Shown: positions 7,801-16,778 of the stretch, piece after piece
Layout of the letters: each line of letters starts with the position of its first letter
Position numbering within the stretch: the stretch's first letter is position 1
Assembly: GCA_017470345.1 (NCBI GenBank)
Contig: JAFUEP010000025.1
Span: forward strand, 124,001-188,000
Direction of reading: 5' to 3'
DNA length: 64,000 bases
DNA from: Prevotella sp.
GTDB lineage: Bacteria; Bacteroidota; Bacteroidia; Bacteroidales; Bacteroidaceae
Position numbers and translations under genes: made by a program
Notes under the pieces: generated by a model
What the model was told of the DNA's origin: nothing
Database searches by the model: none
The model's input: the letters and a program-made list of their open reading frames with translations, nothing else

Positions 7801-8785
7801 AGTAACCGTCCTTATTGCTGTATACAATGCATCTGCCTACCTGAATAAATGTATTGATTCAATACTTGGACAGACGCTTACCGACCTCCAAGTCGTATGT
7901 GTCGACGATTGTTCGACTGACAATTCACTCTCGATATTAAAAGATTATGAGCAGCATGACCATCGCGTAGAAGTCGTGCATTTGGAGCAGAACGTAGGAC
8001 TCGCGAAAGCTCGTAATATAGCGCTGGCACGTGCTTCCGGTGACTATATTTGTATGGTAGATGCCGACGACTGGTATTCTCTTGATGCTATGCAACTTGC
8101 GGCCGATATCTTAGATGCCCATAAGAAGACAGGGTGTGTACTGTTCCGCTTTGTCTTGGCTTTTCCTTCCGGCCAAGGCTTTAGCCTGAAGGACTTCCCC
8201 TCTGCTGAGTTTTCTGTCATGAGTGGTGCCGAAGCATGTCGCATGAGCCTTACTTGGCAGATACACGGCATCTATATGGTTCGGGCAGACATTCATAAGC
8301 GTTATCCTTATGACGAAACCTGCCGCGTGTACAGCGACGAAAATACCTGTCGCATGCATTATGCTGTGTCAGAAGAAGTACGGTCCTGCTCAGGCGTCTA
8401 CTTTTATCGTCAGCACAACCAGTCGGTGACTCATAGCGTTACCGTGCACCGTTTTGACCGGTTGAAGGCCAAAGAGAGCTTAATGGCTCAGTTGAAGACT
8501 GTAGATGTTGGTCTTGATATGACCGGTATCCTGACTAATCAGTTGTGGCTTGATGTAGTCGACTTGTATATGTTTCTTTACGTTCATGGCCGTGAATTGA
8601 CGGAGGCGGAGCGTCGCTATGGGCTCGGCGAGCTGAAGCGCGTGTGGTCGACCATCGACCGCACGCTGCTGGACCCTCAAGCTCACCGTAAGCTGGGCTA
8701 TCGGCACATGCCCACTTGGACTTTGTTCCGCCTGCAAGAGTGGATCTACTTTACTTTGAGAGGATTCTTAGGAAAAAACAAATAG
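7793..8785 (+). CDS. Family 2 glycosyltransferase
   Basis: A 330-residue GT-A enzyme: VTVLIAVYNASAYLNKCIDS, VVCVDDCSTDNS, GLAKARNIALARASGDYI and MVDADDWY give the donor site and the DXD motif. The start overlaps the flippase gene by 8 bp, so the two are co-translated. Base composition in the first 400 bp is clearly AT-richer than the helicase or men genes, as expected for an exchangeable glycan locus. Confidence 0.9.
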   Translation: MPKVTVLIAVYNASAYLNKCIDSILGQTLTDLQVVCVDDCSTDNSLSILKDYEQHDHRVEVVHLEQNVGLAKARNIALARASGDYICMVDADDWYSLDAMQLAADILDAHKKTGCVLFRFVLAFPSGQGFSLKDFPSAEFSVMSGAEACRMSLTWQIHGIYMVRADIHKRYPYDETCRVYSDENTCRMHYAVSEEVRSCSGVYFYRQHNQSVTHSVTVHRFDRLKAKESLMAQLKTVDVGLDMTGILTNQLWLDVVDLYMFLYVHGRELTEAERRYGLGELKRVWSTIDRTLLDPQAHRKLGYRHMPTWTLFRLQEWIYFTLRGFLGKNK

Positions 8786-8789
8786 CGTT

Positions 8790-9983
8790 ATGATAAAAGA
8801 CTTCAATTTCTATGCGCCGACGCGCGTGGTGTTCGGCCGCCAGTCGGAAGAACAGTTGGCACAGCTGCTCAAGGCCAATGGTGCCACGCGTATACTCATC
8901 CACTATGGTGGCGGTTCGGCACGCCGTTCGGGCTTGCTCGACAAGGTTTATGGCTTGTTGGCCGAGGCTGGCATCGACTATGTAGAGCTGGGCGGCGTCG
9001 TGCCCAACCCGCTGCTGTCGAAGGTGCATGAGGGCATCGCCCTTTGCCGTAGTGAGCATGTCGACTTCATCCTGGCTGTAGGAGGCGGCAGCGTGATTGA
9101 CTCTGCGAAGGCCATCGGCTATGGGGTGGGGTACGACGGCGAGGTATGGGATTTCTGGGAGGGCAAGGCCACCCCGCAGTCATGTCTGCCTATCGGCGTC
9201 ATGCTGACCATTCCTGCCGCCGGCAGTGAGATGTCGAGCTCGTGTGTCATCACCAAGGACGACGGCCTACTGAAGCGCGGCATCAACAGTGACCTCTGCC
9301 GTTGCAAGTTCTGTATCATGAACCCCGAGCGCACATACACCTTGCCGCCATATCAGACGGCTGCCGGTGCTACGGACATCATGATGCATACCATGGAGCG
9401 CTATTTCTCGAACTACGAGGACATGACGCTCACCGACAGCATCAGCGAGGCTCTGCTGCGCACGGTGAAAGACTGTGCCGTGGAGGTGCTGCGCCATCCC
9501 GAGGACTATCGCAACCGCGCCCAGATCATGTGGGCTGGCTCGTTAGCACATAACGACCTGACCGAATGCGGCACCGAGAAGGACTTCGCCACACATCGTC
9601 TGGAACACGAGCTGAGCGCCCTCTTCGGCGTCACCCATGGGGCAGGCCTGGCCGCTCTGTGGGGCTCGTGGGCACGCTTCGTCATGCCTCGACACCAGAG
9701 CCGCTTCGTACGGTTCGCAGTCAACGTGATGGGCGTGACCAACGACTTTGCCCACCCTGAGCTGACGGCAGAGCGCGGCGTGGAGGCCATGGAGGCATTC
9801 TATCGTCAGATAGGCATGCCGACGAGCATTCCTGAACTCATCGGCCGCCCTGCGACTGACGACGAGATAGCGCTCATGGTCAGCAAGTGCAGCCGTGGCG
9901 GCTCCATTGCCGTGGGTGCGTTGGAAGTGCTCCACGAGGCCGAAATGGCAACGGTCTACCGCATGGCCAATGGCGCAAAGTAA
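8790..9983 (+). CDS. Iron-containing alcohol dehydrogenase (butanol dehydrogenase-like)
   Basis: A 397-residue member of the iron-dependent alcohol dehydrogenase family, group close to BdhA/YqhD. LAVGGGSVIDSAKAIGYGV is the nucleotide-binding loop. Expected metal ligands fall in GATDIMMHTMERYF (Asp, His), ATHRLEHELSALFG (His) and THGAGLAALWG (His). It reduces aldehydes to alcohols with NAD(P)H in the cytoplasm; the physiological aldehyde is unknown. It begins 4 bp after the glycosyltransferase stop, so it shares that transcript, but the higher GC suggests a core gene. Confidence 0.9.
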   Translation: MIKDFNFYAPTRVVFGRQSEEQLAQLLKANGATRILIHYGGGSARRSGLLDKVYGLLAEAGIDYVELGGVVPNPLLSKVHEGIALCRSEHVDFILAVGGGSVIDSAKAIGYGVGYDGEVWDFWEGKATPQSCLPIGVMLTIPAAGSEMSSSCVITKDDGLLKRGINSDLCRCKFCIMNPERTYTLPPYQTAAGATDIMMHTMERYFSNYEDMTLTDSISEALLRTVKDCAVEVLRHPEDYRNRAQIMWAGSLAHNDLTECGTEKDFATHRLEHELSALFGVTHGAGLAALWGSWARFVMPRHQSRFVRFAVNVMGVTNDFAHPELTAERGVEAMEAFYRQIGMPTSIPELIGRPATDDEIALMVSKCSRGGSIAVGALEVLHEAEMATVYRMANGAK

Positions 9984-10027
9984 GTAAAACCTTGAGTTTC
10001 CCGTAAGCAAACAAAGACCTTCAAGGG

Positions 10028-12385
10028 ATGGAACTACTGAATCAATTGAACGACAGCCAGCGCGAGGCCGTCTGCTATTGCGACGGCGCATCGCTGGTCA
10101 TTGCCGGCGCAGGCTCAGGCAAGACGCGCGTGCTGACCTACAAGATAGCCTATTTGCTGCAACAGGGGCTGAAGCCATGGAACATCTTGGCCCTGACGTT
10201 TACCAACAAGGCGGCGCGCGAGATGAAGGACCGCATCGGCCGGCTGGTGGGGCTGGATCAGGCCCGCTATCTCCAGATGGGCACCTTCCACTCCGTCTTC
10301 TCGCGCATCCTGAGGGCTGAGGCCGACAAGCTGGGCTATCAGTCGAGCTTCACCATCTACGACCAGGCCGACTCACGCTCGCTGATGAAGAGCATCATCA
10401 AGGAGGCGGGGCTCGACGACAAGGTCTACAAGCCCTCGTCGGTCAGCGACCAGGTGTCGATGGCCAAGAACCATCTCATCCTGCCCGATGCCTTCGTCAA
10501 CAGTTCGCTCTACGACGAGAAGCGGCCCAAGGTGGGCCAGCTCTACAAGGTCTATGCGGAGCGCTGCCGCCAGGCCAATGCGATGGACTTCGACGACCTG
10601 CTGGTTCAGACCTATCTGCTGTTCGAACGCTTCGAAGACGTCAGGATGAAGTATGCCGACAAGTTCCAGTTCGTGCTCGTCGATGAGTATCAGGACACCA
10701 ACTTCGCCCAGCAGAAGATCGTCTATCAGCTGACGCGCGAACGCCAGCGTGTCTGTGTCGTCGGCGACGATGCGCAGAGCATCTATAGTTTCCGTGGAGC
10801 GAATATTGATAACATCCTGAATTTCAGGGAGGCATACGATGACGCAAAGCTCTTCAAGCTGGAACAGAACTATCGCTCCACACAGCTCATCGTGCAGGCT
10901 GCCAACAGCCTGATCCGAAAGAACGAGCGCCAGATTCCCAAGGACGTCTACAGTCGCAACGAGCATGGCGAGAAGCTACAGCTGAAGCCTGCCTACAGCG
11001 ATCGCGAGGAAGCGATGATCGTCTGTCAGGACATCAAGCGCCTGCGCCGTCAGGAGCACCTCGACTATAGCGACTTTGCCATTCTCTATCGCACCAATTC
11101 GCAGAGCCGCTCCTTTGAGGAGCAGATGCGCAAGGACGGCATTCCCTATCGCATCTATGGCGGACTGAGCTTCTATCAGCGCAAGGAGATCAAGGACGTG
11201 ATAGCCTACTTCCGCCTCGTGGCCAATCCCGACGACGAGGAGGCCCTGAAGCGCATCATCAACTATCCGACGCGTGGCATCGGCGACACGACGCTTCAGA
11301 AGATTGTCGCCGCGGCGACGGCCTATGGCGTGTCGCTCTGGACGGTCATCTCGCAACCGGTCCTGTTCCGTCTTGACGTGGCAAAGACGACGGGCGCCAA
11401 GCTCGAGGCCTTCCGCCAGCTCATCGAGGGATGGCGCGCCCGGCTCGCGACGGAGGACGCCTATCAGCTGGGTCATGCCATCATCATGGAGAGCGGCATC
11501 TCGAAAGACATCTATGGCAGCCGTAATCCTGAAGACTTGTCGCGCCAGGAGAACCTCGAGGAATTCCTCAGCGGCATGCAGGACTTCGTCGAGAGCCGTC
11601 GCGAGGAGGACGAGGGCGACCACGTCGGCATTGCCGACTTCCTGCAGGAGGTGGCTCTGCTGACCGACCTCGACAGCGATGGCGACGAGGAGCAGGCCAA
11701 GGTGTCGCTCATGACGATCCATTCGGCCAAGGGTTTGGAGTTCCCGACCGTTTTCGTCGTAGGACTGGAGGAGAACATCTTCCCCTCGCCGATGTCGACG
11801 GGCTCGATGCGCGAGCTGGAGGAAGAGCGTCGGCTGCTCTATGTGGCCATCACGCGAGCCGAGAAGCATTGCATCCTGACCTGTGCGCAAAACCGTTTCC
11901 GCTATGGACGTATGGAATATGACACGCCCTCGCGCTTCATCCGCGATATCGACCCGCAGCTGATCCAGGTGGACTCGGGCGTGCCCGAGGAGGTCAGGAG
12001 CAGCACGCCGCGGCGGCAGTCGTGGACGCAGAATCCACGCCCTGTGGCCACCCAGTTCCGGGCCGACCCCATGCCGCGTGCCGTGGCCCCTCGCAAGGCC
12101 GAGACGCCTGTCGACCCGCTCTCCGACGGCTTCAAGCGCCAGCTGAGCCAGGCCAGCGGCGGGCGCTATCGTCCTGTGCGGCCGTCGGCGCCTTCCAGTC
12201 CCGCGCCGTCCTCGGCCGGCGGCACGCTTCACGAGGGCAATGTCATTGAGCATCAGCGTTTCGGCATCGGCACCGTTATTAAGACGGAGGGCACGGGCGA
12301 GAATGAGAAAGCCACCGTCGAGTTCCGCAATGCCGGCACCAAGCAGTTGCTTTTGAAGTTTGCCAAGTTCACAGTCCTAAAGTGA
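10028..12385 (+). CDS. ATP-dependent DNA helicase, UvrD/PcrA type
   Basis: A 785-residue superfamily 1A helicase. Walker A is GAGSGKTRV (residues 27-35), motif II is LVDEYQDTN near 220, motif III VVGDDAQSIYSFRGAN, motif IV LEQNYRST, and motif VI LLYVAITRAEKH near 605. After a Pro/Ser-rich linker the last 50 residues (GNVIEHQRFGIGTVIKTEG) form the Tudor-like domain that contacts RNA polymerase in PcrA/UvrD. It unwinds DNA in excision and mismatch repair and in clearing stalled transcription. Full length. It is followed by repeat array copy 2 and faces a convergent kinase gene. Confidence 0.95.
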   Translation: MELLNQLNDSQREAVCYCDGASLVIAGAGSGKTRVLTYKIAYLLQQGLKPWNILALTFTNKAAREMKDRIGRLVGLDQARYLQMGTFHSVFSRILRAEADKLGYQSSFTIYDQADSRSLMKSIIKEAGLDDKVYKPSSVSDQVSMAKNHLILPDAFVNSSLYDEKRPKVGQLYKVYAERCRQANAMDFDDLLVQTYLLFERFEDVRMKYADKFQFVLVDEYQDTNFAQQKIVYQLTRERQRVCVVGDDAQSIYSFRGANIDNILNFREAYDDAKLFKLEQNYRSTQLIVQAANSLIRKNERQIPKDVYSRNEHGEKLQLKPAYSDREEAMIVCQDIKRLRRQEHLDYSDFAILYRTNSQSRSFEEQMRKDGIPYRIYGGLSFYQRKEIKDVIAYFRLVANPDDEEALKRIINYPTRGIGDTTLQKIVAAATAYGVSLWTVISQPVLFRLDVAKTTGAKLEAFRQLIEGWRARLATEDAYQLGHAIIMESGISKDIYGSRNPEDLSRQENLEEFLSGMQDFVESRREEDEGDHVGIADFLQEVALLTDLDSDGDEEQAKVSLMTIHSAKGLEFPTVFVVGLEENIFPSPMSTGSMRELEEERRLLYVAITRAEKHCILTCAQNRFRYGRMEYDTPSRFIRDIDPQLIQVDSGVPEEVRSSTPRRQSWTQNPRPVATQFRADPMPRAVAPRKAETPVDPLSDGFKRQLSQASGGRYRPVRPSAPSSPAPSSAGGTLHEGNVIEHQRFGIGTVIKTEGTGENEKATVEFRNAGTKQLLLKFAKFTVLK

Positions 12386-12495
12386 GGCCGTCGCAAGGCC
12401 TTGTTTGTCTGTCGATTTGTAAACAAAATTCCGAATCATTCGCCCTGCATTTGGAATTGCTTGATTATTAGAAGATTACCTGAAACGAATAAAAG

Positions 12496-12572
12496 AAGCG
12501 GCACTTCTCGACGTGAGAAGTGCCGCTTTTCGATTCGAGAAGTGCCGCTTTTTGCCCCGAAAAGCACCGCTT
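12496..12572. repeat. Four-unit 22-bp-period repeat array, copy 2
   Basis: Cores at 12496, 12518, 12540 and 12562: AAGCGGCACTT, AAGTGCCGCTT, AAGTGCCGCTT, AAGCACCGCTT (F-R-R-R), exact 22-bp period. Units 1 and 2 with their flanks make a perfect 14-bp stem and a 5-nt loop. AAAAG precedes and CTTTTT follows the array, so each strand reads hairpin then T-run. It lies between the convergent helicase and kinase genes, the only terminator-like structure in that 250-bp gap. Confidence 0.95.
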
Positions 12573-12635
12573 CTTTTTCGTGGCGGTGCTGTTTGTCATG
12601 AAAATTCGCAATGTTAGGGCGGAGGCGAGGTAGCG

Positions 12636-14315
12636 TCAGTACTTGAAGCTTGACCCGCCGACGAACTCGCGCATGATGCTTGTGGGTGGGATTTCCTTGT
12701 CGCTCACGGGGATGAAGAAGTGGATGAACTTTAGCAGGCGGTGGGCCTCGGCATACTCCGGACAATTCTTCGGCACAGAGGCCAGGATGAGCTCGGCATG
12801 CGTGCGCAGCACGGCGAACTCGATGTTGAGGGCCGAATTGAACATCACGTCGGCCGTCTCCTGGAAGGGGAAAATCCACTTGTCCTCCGCCTCGCAGACG
12901 TTCTTCCACTGGGCGATGGTCTCCTGGGCCGTGTAGGCGCCCTTGTTGTAGTCGCGGATGATGCGTCGCAGCAGTCGGTTGTCGCGTGTGGGAATCCAGT
13001 TGTGGTCGTCGATCGAGATGCTCGTCAGTGCTGAGATGTAGATCTTGTACTTCTTGTCGTCAGGGATGTTCTTGGTCAGCAGCGGGTTGAGGGCGTGGAT
13101 GCCCTCGATGATGAGCACCGAGTCGTTCTGCAGCTTCAGCCGCTTGCCGTTATATTCGCGCTTGCCAGTGACGAAGTTGTATTCGGGCACCTCGACGCGC
13201 TCGCCCTTCATCAGGCGGGTCAGGTGGTCCTCCAGCAGGTGGTAGTCGACCGTCTCGATGTTGTCGAAGTCGTAGTCGCCGTTGGGCAGCTTGGGCGTGT
13301 CGACGCGATTGACAAAGTAGTCGTCAGTAGAGAACGACACGGGCCTCAGTCCGCAGGCCAGCAGCTGGATGCTGAGGCGCTTGCAGAAGGTGGTCTTGCC
13401 TGACGACGAGGGGCCCGTGATGAGCACGAGGCGGATGGGGTTGTCCTCGTCGTGGAACCGGCGGTCGATGTCCTCGGCTATCTGGACGATCTTCTTCTCC
13501 TGCAGGGCCTCGCTGACCTGGATCAGTTCCGACGCATGTCCCTTGAGCACGGCCTTGTTGACGTCGCCCGCATTCGACAGCCGCATGATGATGTCCCACC
13601 GACCTTTCTCGGCAAACATCTCGAACGTCTTGGGCATGTCGACCTTCTCGGCCAGCCGCGAGGGGTCGTTCCAGTCGGGCACGCGCAGCAGCAGTCCGTC
13701 GTGATAGCGCTCCAGCCCCCACACCTTGAGGTAGCCGGCCGAGGGCACGAGCGGTCCGTAGAAATAGTCGACGGTGTCGCCCAGCATGTAGTAGTCGCTG
13801 TAGATCTGGCCGCTGGTCTCAAGCAGCTTCACCTTGTCCTGGAATCCGCGCTCCTGGAAGACGCGCACGGCCTCCTCCGTCGTCGCTTCGCTGCGGCGGA
13901 AGGGCATGTCGAGGTCGATGATCTCCTTCATCCGCTGGCAGATGTTGCGGATGTCGTCGTCGCTCATCGGCTCGCCCGAGCGCTTCTTGAAGTTGCAGTA
14001 GTAGCCGCGGCTCAGCGGGTGTTCGATGAAGAGCTTGGAGCCTGCGAAGAGGTCCTGCGTGGCCTTGTAGAGCACGAAGCACAGCGAGCGGACGTAGGCA
14101 CGGTGGCCTGAGCCCTGTCGGGCGTCGAGAAACTCCACGTCGCGGTTCTGGAAGAGCCGGAACTTGAGTCCCTGCGAGGCGTTGTTCACTTTGGCCGAGA
14201 CCACGGGATAGGGCATCTGGAGCTCAGGTGCGAACTCCTGATAGACATCGAGCAGCGAGCTCCCTTCAGGGAAGCTCTTGGTGATGCCGTTGTTTTTACA
14301 GCGGATTTGGAGCAT
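12636..14315 (-). CDS. Nucleoside (uridine) kinase with N-terminal TGS domain
   Basis: A 559-residue protein. The first 60 residues form a TGS-like domain (LDVYQEFAPEL, PYPVVSAKVNN); a threonyl-tRNA synthetase-like second domain follows to about 250. The C-terminal half is a phosphoribulokinase/uridine kinase fold with P-loop GPSSSGKT near residue 301 and IIEGIHALNPLL. It should phosphorylate a nucleoside using ATP or GTP; uridine is the usual guess. The start is set by a TATCTTTG promoter element that overlaps an upstream in-frame ATG at 14339, so that ATG would not be in the transcript. Confidence 0.87.
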   Translation of the reverse strand: MLQIRCKNNGITKSFPEGSSLLDVYQEFAPELQMPYPVVSAKVNNASQGLKFRLFQNRDVEFLDARQGSGHRAYVRSLCFVLYKATQDLFAGSKLFIEHPLSRGYYCNFKKRSGEPMSDDDIRNICQRMKEIIDLDMPFRRSEATTEEAVRVFQERGFQDKVKLLETSGQIYSDYYMLGDTVDYFYGPLVPSAGYLKVWGLERYHDGLLLRVPDWNDPSRLAEKVDMPKTFEMFAEKGRWDIIMRLSNAGDVNKAVLKGHASELIQVSEALQEKKIVQIAEDIDRRFHDEDNPIRLVLITGPSSSGKTTFCKRLSIQLLACGLRPVSFSTDDYFVNRVDTPKLPNGDYDFDNIETVDYHLLEDHLTRLMKGERVEVPEYNFVTGKREYNGKRLKLQNDSVLIIEGIHALNPLLTKNIPDDKKYKIYISALTSISIDDHNWIPTRDNRLLRRIIRDYNKGAYTAQETIAQWKNVCEAEDKWIFPFQETADVMFNSALNIEFAVLRTHAELILASVPKNCPEYAEAHRLLKFIHFFIPVSDKEIPPTSIMREFVGGSSFKY

Positions 14316-14336
14316 CTTCGTTAAAGGTTTTGCATG

Positions 14337-14344
14337 CAAAGATA
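14337..14344 (-). promoter_or_regulatory. -7 element of the nucleoside kinase gene
   Basis: TATCTTTG on the minus strand. Transcription would start near 14330, after the ATG at 14339, which decides the shorter start at 14315. Confidence 0.6.
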
Positions 14345-14386
14345 ATCATTTTCCGGGAAAAGAATGGCTGTTTGCGCATTTTTTTG

Positions 14387-14394
14387 TAACTTTG
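14387..14394 (+). promoter_or_regulatory. -7 element of the menB operon
   Basis: TAACTTTG after a T-run, 21 bp before the menB start. A TTTG at 14371 is too close for a standard -33 box. Confidence 0.6.
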
Positions 14395-14415
14395 TAGCGG
14401 AAAAAACTGATAAAC

Positions 14416-15273
14416 ATGGAAAAACGAGAATGGAAAGAGATTCGGAAGTTCGAGGAGATTCTCTTCGAGGAGTATAACGGCATTGCCAAAATCACCATCA
14501 ACCGGGCGCGCTATCGCAATGCGTTCACCCCCAGGACGACGCTGGAGCTGAGCCAGGCCTTCGCCATGTGCCGCGAGCTGCAGCGCATTCGCGTGGTGCT
14601 GCTGACGGGCGCCATGTCGGAGGTGCCTGAGGGCCAGCGGCTGGAGGACGTCAAGCACGCCTTCTGCTCGGGCGGCGACATGCACGTGAAGGGTCGCGGC
14701 GGCTACATCGACGAGGAGGGCGTGCCACGCCTGTCAGTGCTCGACGTGCAGATGCAGATACGCCGTCTGCCCAAGCCTGTCATCGCGATGGTCAACGGCT
14801 ACGCCATCGGCGGGGGCCACGTGCTTCATCTGGTCTGCGACCTGACGATAGCCAGTGAGAATGCCGTCTTCGGACAGACGGGGCCCAAAGTGGGCTCCTT
14901 CGACGCCGGCTTCGGCTCGAGCTATCTGGCCCGCATCGTAGGCCAGAAGAAGGCGCGCGAGATATGGTTCCTCTGTCGTCAGTATACGGCTCGCGAGGCC
15001 GAGGCAATGGGGATGGTCAACAAGGTGGTGCCGATCGGCCGTCTGGAGGATGAGTGCGTCGAATGGGCCGAGACGATGATGGAGCGTTCGCCCCTGGCGC
15101 TGCGCATGATCAAGGCCGGACTCAACGCCGAGCTTGACGGACAGGCCGGCATTCAGCAGCTGGCAGGCGACGCCACGATGCTCTACTACTTCCTCGACGA
15201 GGCTCAGGAGGGCGGCCGCGCCTTCCTCGAGAAGCGCAAGCCTGACTTCGGGCAGTACCCCCAGATTCCGTAA
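14416..15273 (+). CDS. menB: 1,4-dihydroxy-2-naphthoyl-CoA synthase
   Basis: A 285-residue crotonase-fold enzyme. [12 protein letters not shown] and [20 protein letters not shown] form the oxyanion hole and CoA site; [20 protein letters not shown] is diagnostic for MenB over general enoyl-CoA hydratases. It closes the second ring of the menaquinone head group from O-succinylbenzoyl-CoA. It is first gene of a rightward menB-preA-menC-menE cluster with its own promoter. menF and menD, which usually precede it in Bacteroidetes, are not in the window. Confidence 0.95.
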   Translation: MEKREWKEIRKFEEILFEEYNGIAKITINRARYRNAFTPRTTLELSQAFAMCRELQRIRVVLLTGAMSEVPEGQRLEDVKHAFCSGGDMHVKGRGGYIDEEGVPRLSVLDVQMQIRRLPKPVIAMVNGYAIGGGHVLHLVCDLTIASENAVFGQTGPKVGSFDAGFGSSYLARIVGQKKAREIWFLCRQYTAREAEAMGMVNKVVPIGRLEDECVEWAETMMERSPLALRMIKAGLNAELDGQAGIQQLAGDATMLYYFLDEAQEGGRAFLEKRKPDFGQYPQIP

Positions 15274-15296
15274 GTTCACATTATTTTTTTATAGCC

Positions 15297-16778
15297 ATGG
15301 GAAAGATGCATATCAAGGAAGAGGCGTCACGGTGTCTGCTGTGTGTGGATGCACCGTGCAGTAAACAGTGCAGGAAGGGCGACCCCGCAAGGGCTATCCG
15401 TGCCATCCGCTTTGGCAATGAGGCTTTGGCAGGGCGCTGGGTCGCCGAGTGTAATGACCAGGAATTGGAGGCTGCAGAGAGGGCTTGCATCCACTATGAC
15501 CGTCCGATACGAATTAAGGAGTTGCTGCGTTCCGTGGGCTATGAAACGACTGCCGCAGACACGGCTCCTTCGCTCAGTATCGACTTTTGCGGCATCCGTT
15601 GTGAGAATCCTTTCTTTCTGGCCTCATCGGCCGTCTGTACGAACTACGAGATGGTGGCGCGGGCCTTTGATGCCGGCTGGGCGGGTGTGTTCTACAAGAC
15701 CATCTGCCTGCAGGACATCAGGGAGGTCTCGCCACGATTCGATGCCCTGCACAACGACGGGACGAGCGACTTCTTCGGCTTCCGGAACATGGAGCAGCTG
15801 AGCGAGAATCCCGCCTCGGTGGACTTCGACATCCTGCGGCGGCTGAAGCAGGACTACCCCACGAAGGTGGTGGTCGCCTCCATCATGGGACAGACGGAAG
15901 AGGAGTGGATAGAGCTGGCCAAGATGGCCGAGGAGGTGGGTGTCGACGCCGTCGAGCTGAACTTCTCGTGTCCCCAGATGCGTTTGGCGGGTATGGGCAG
16001 CGACGTGGGTCAGAATCCTGAGCTGGTGCTTTTCTACACAGCCTACGTTAAGCGCACTGTCAAGATTCCCGTCATACCCAAGATGACGCCGAATATCACG
16101 CAGATCAACCAGCCCGCTATGGCCGCCTATTTCGCCAATGCCGATGCTATCTCAGCCATCAATACCATCAAGAGCGTGACGATGGGTGACCGTGCCGAGG
16201 TCAATGGACGTCATGTCGTCAGCGGACTCTCGGGACGTGCCGTGAAGCCTATCGCCCTGCGTTATATCCTCGATATGTCCAAGAACCCCCTTCTCACTGG
16301 TGCGCATGGACAGACTGTCCAACTGAGCGGTATCGGAGGCATCGAGACGTGGCGCGACGCTCTGGAGTTTATCCAGTTGGGATGCCGTTGCGTGCAGGTG
16401 TGTACGGCTGTCATGCAGTATGGCTACCGCATTATCGACGACCTGATACTTGGCCTTCAGCATTATCTCGCAGAGCGTGGGCTCACCTCGGTTGAAGCCC
16501 TTGTCGGCGAGGAACTGCCCAACTTCGTGACGCCCACCGACCTGGACCGCGAAACGATTGTCTATCCGAAGATCGACCGTGACCGCTGTATTGGTTGTGG
16601 TCGCTGTTACGTGTCGTGTCAGGACGGTGGTCATCAGGCCATTACGTTCGACGCTGACAGCCGCCAGCCACGTATTGCCGGCACAAAGTGCGTCGGCTGT
16701 CATCTCTGCCGTCTCGTCTGTCCCACGGGAGCCATAGGCATCACGAAACGCATACCCAAGAAATCCCCTATAGAATGA
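15297..16778 (+). CDS. preA: Dihydropyrimidine dehydrogenase PreA-like, with extra N-terminal Fe-S motif
   Basis: A 493-residue protein. Residues 80-410 match the FMN-binding dihydroorotate dehydrogenase-type barrel of PreA (LASSAVCTNYEMVARAFDAG, VELNFSCPQM, VIPKMTPNI, GGIETWRDALEFIQLG). The C-terminus has two 4Fe-4S motifs, CIGCGRCYVSC and CVGCHLCRLVCP. The N-terminus adds C13-x2-C16-x4-C21-x3-C25 (CLLCVDAPCSKQC), the type of motif found at the N-terminus of PreT/GltD flavoproteins, but no flavin/NADPH domain follows. The expected role is pyrimidine reduction or a related FMN redox step. It sits between menB and menC and overlaps menC by 4 bp, an unusual place. Confidence 0.87.
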   Translation: MGKMHIKEEASRCLLCVDAPCSKQCRKGDPARAIRAIRFGNEALAGRWVAECNDQELEAAERACIHYDRPIRIKELLRSVGYETTAADTAPSLSIDFCGIRCENPFFLASSAVCTNYEMVARAFDAGWAGVFYKTICLQDIREVSPRFDALHNDGTSDFFGFRNMEQLSENPASVDFDILRRLKQDYPTKVVVASIMGQTEEEWIELAKMAEEVGVDAVELNFSCPQMRLAGMGSDVGQNPELVLFYTAYVKRTVKIPVIPKMTPNITQINQPAMAAYFANADAISAINTIKSVTMGDRAEVNGRHVVSGLSGRAVKPIALRYILDMSKNPLLTGAHGQTVQLSGIGGIETWRDALEFIQLGCRCVQVCTAVMQYGYRIIDDLILGLQHYLAERGLTSVEALVGEELPNFVTPTDLDRETIVYPKIDRDRCIGCGRCYVSCQDGGHQAITFDADSRQPRIAGTKCVGCHLCRLVCPTGAIGITKRIPKKSPIE

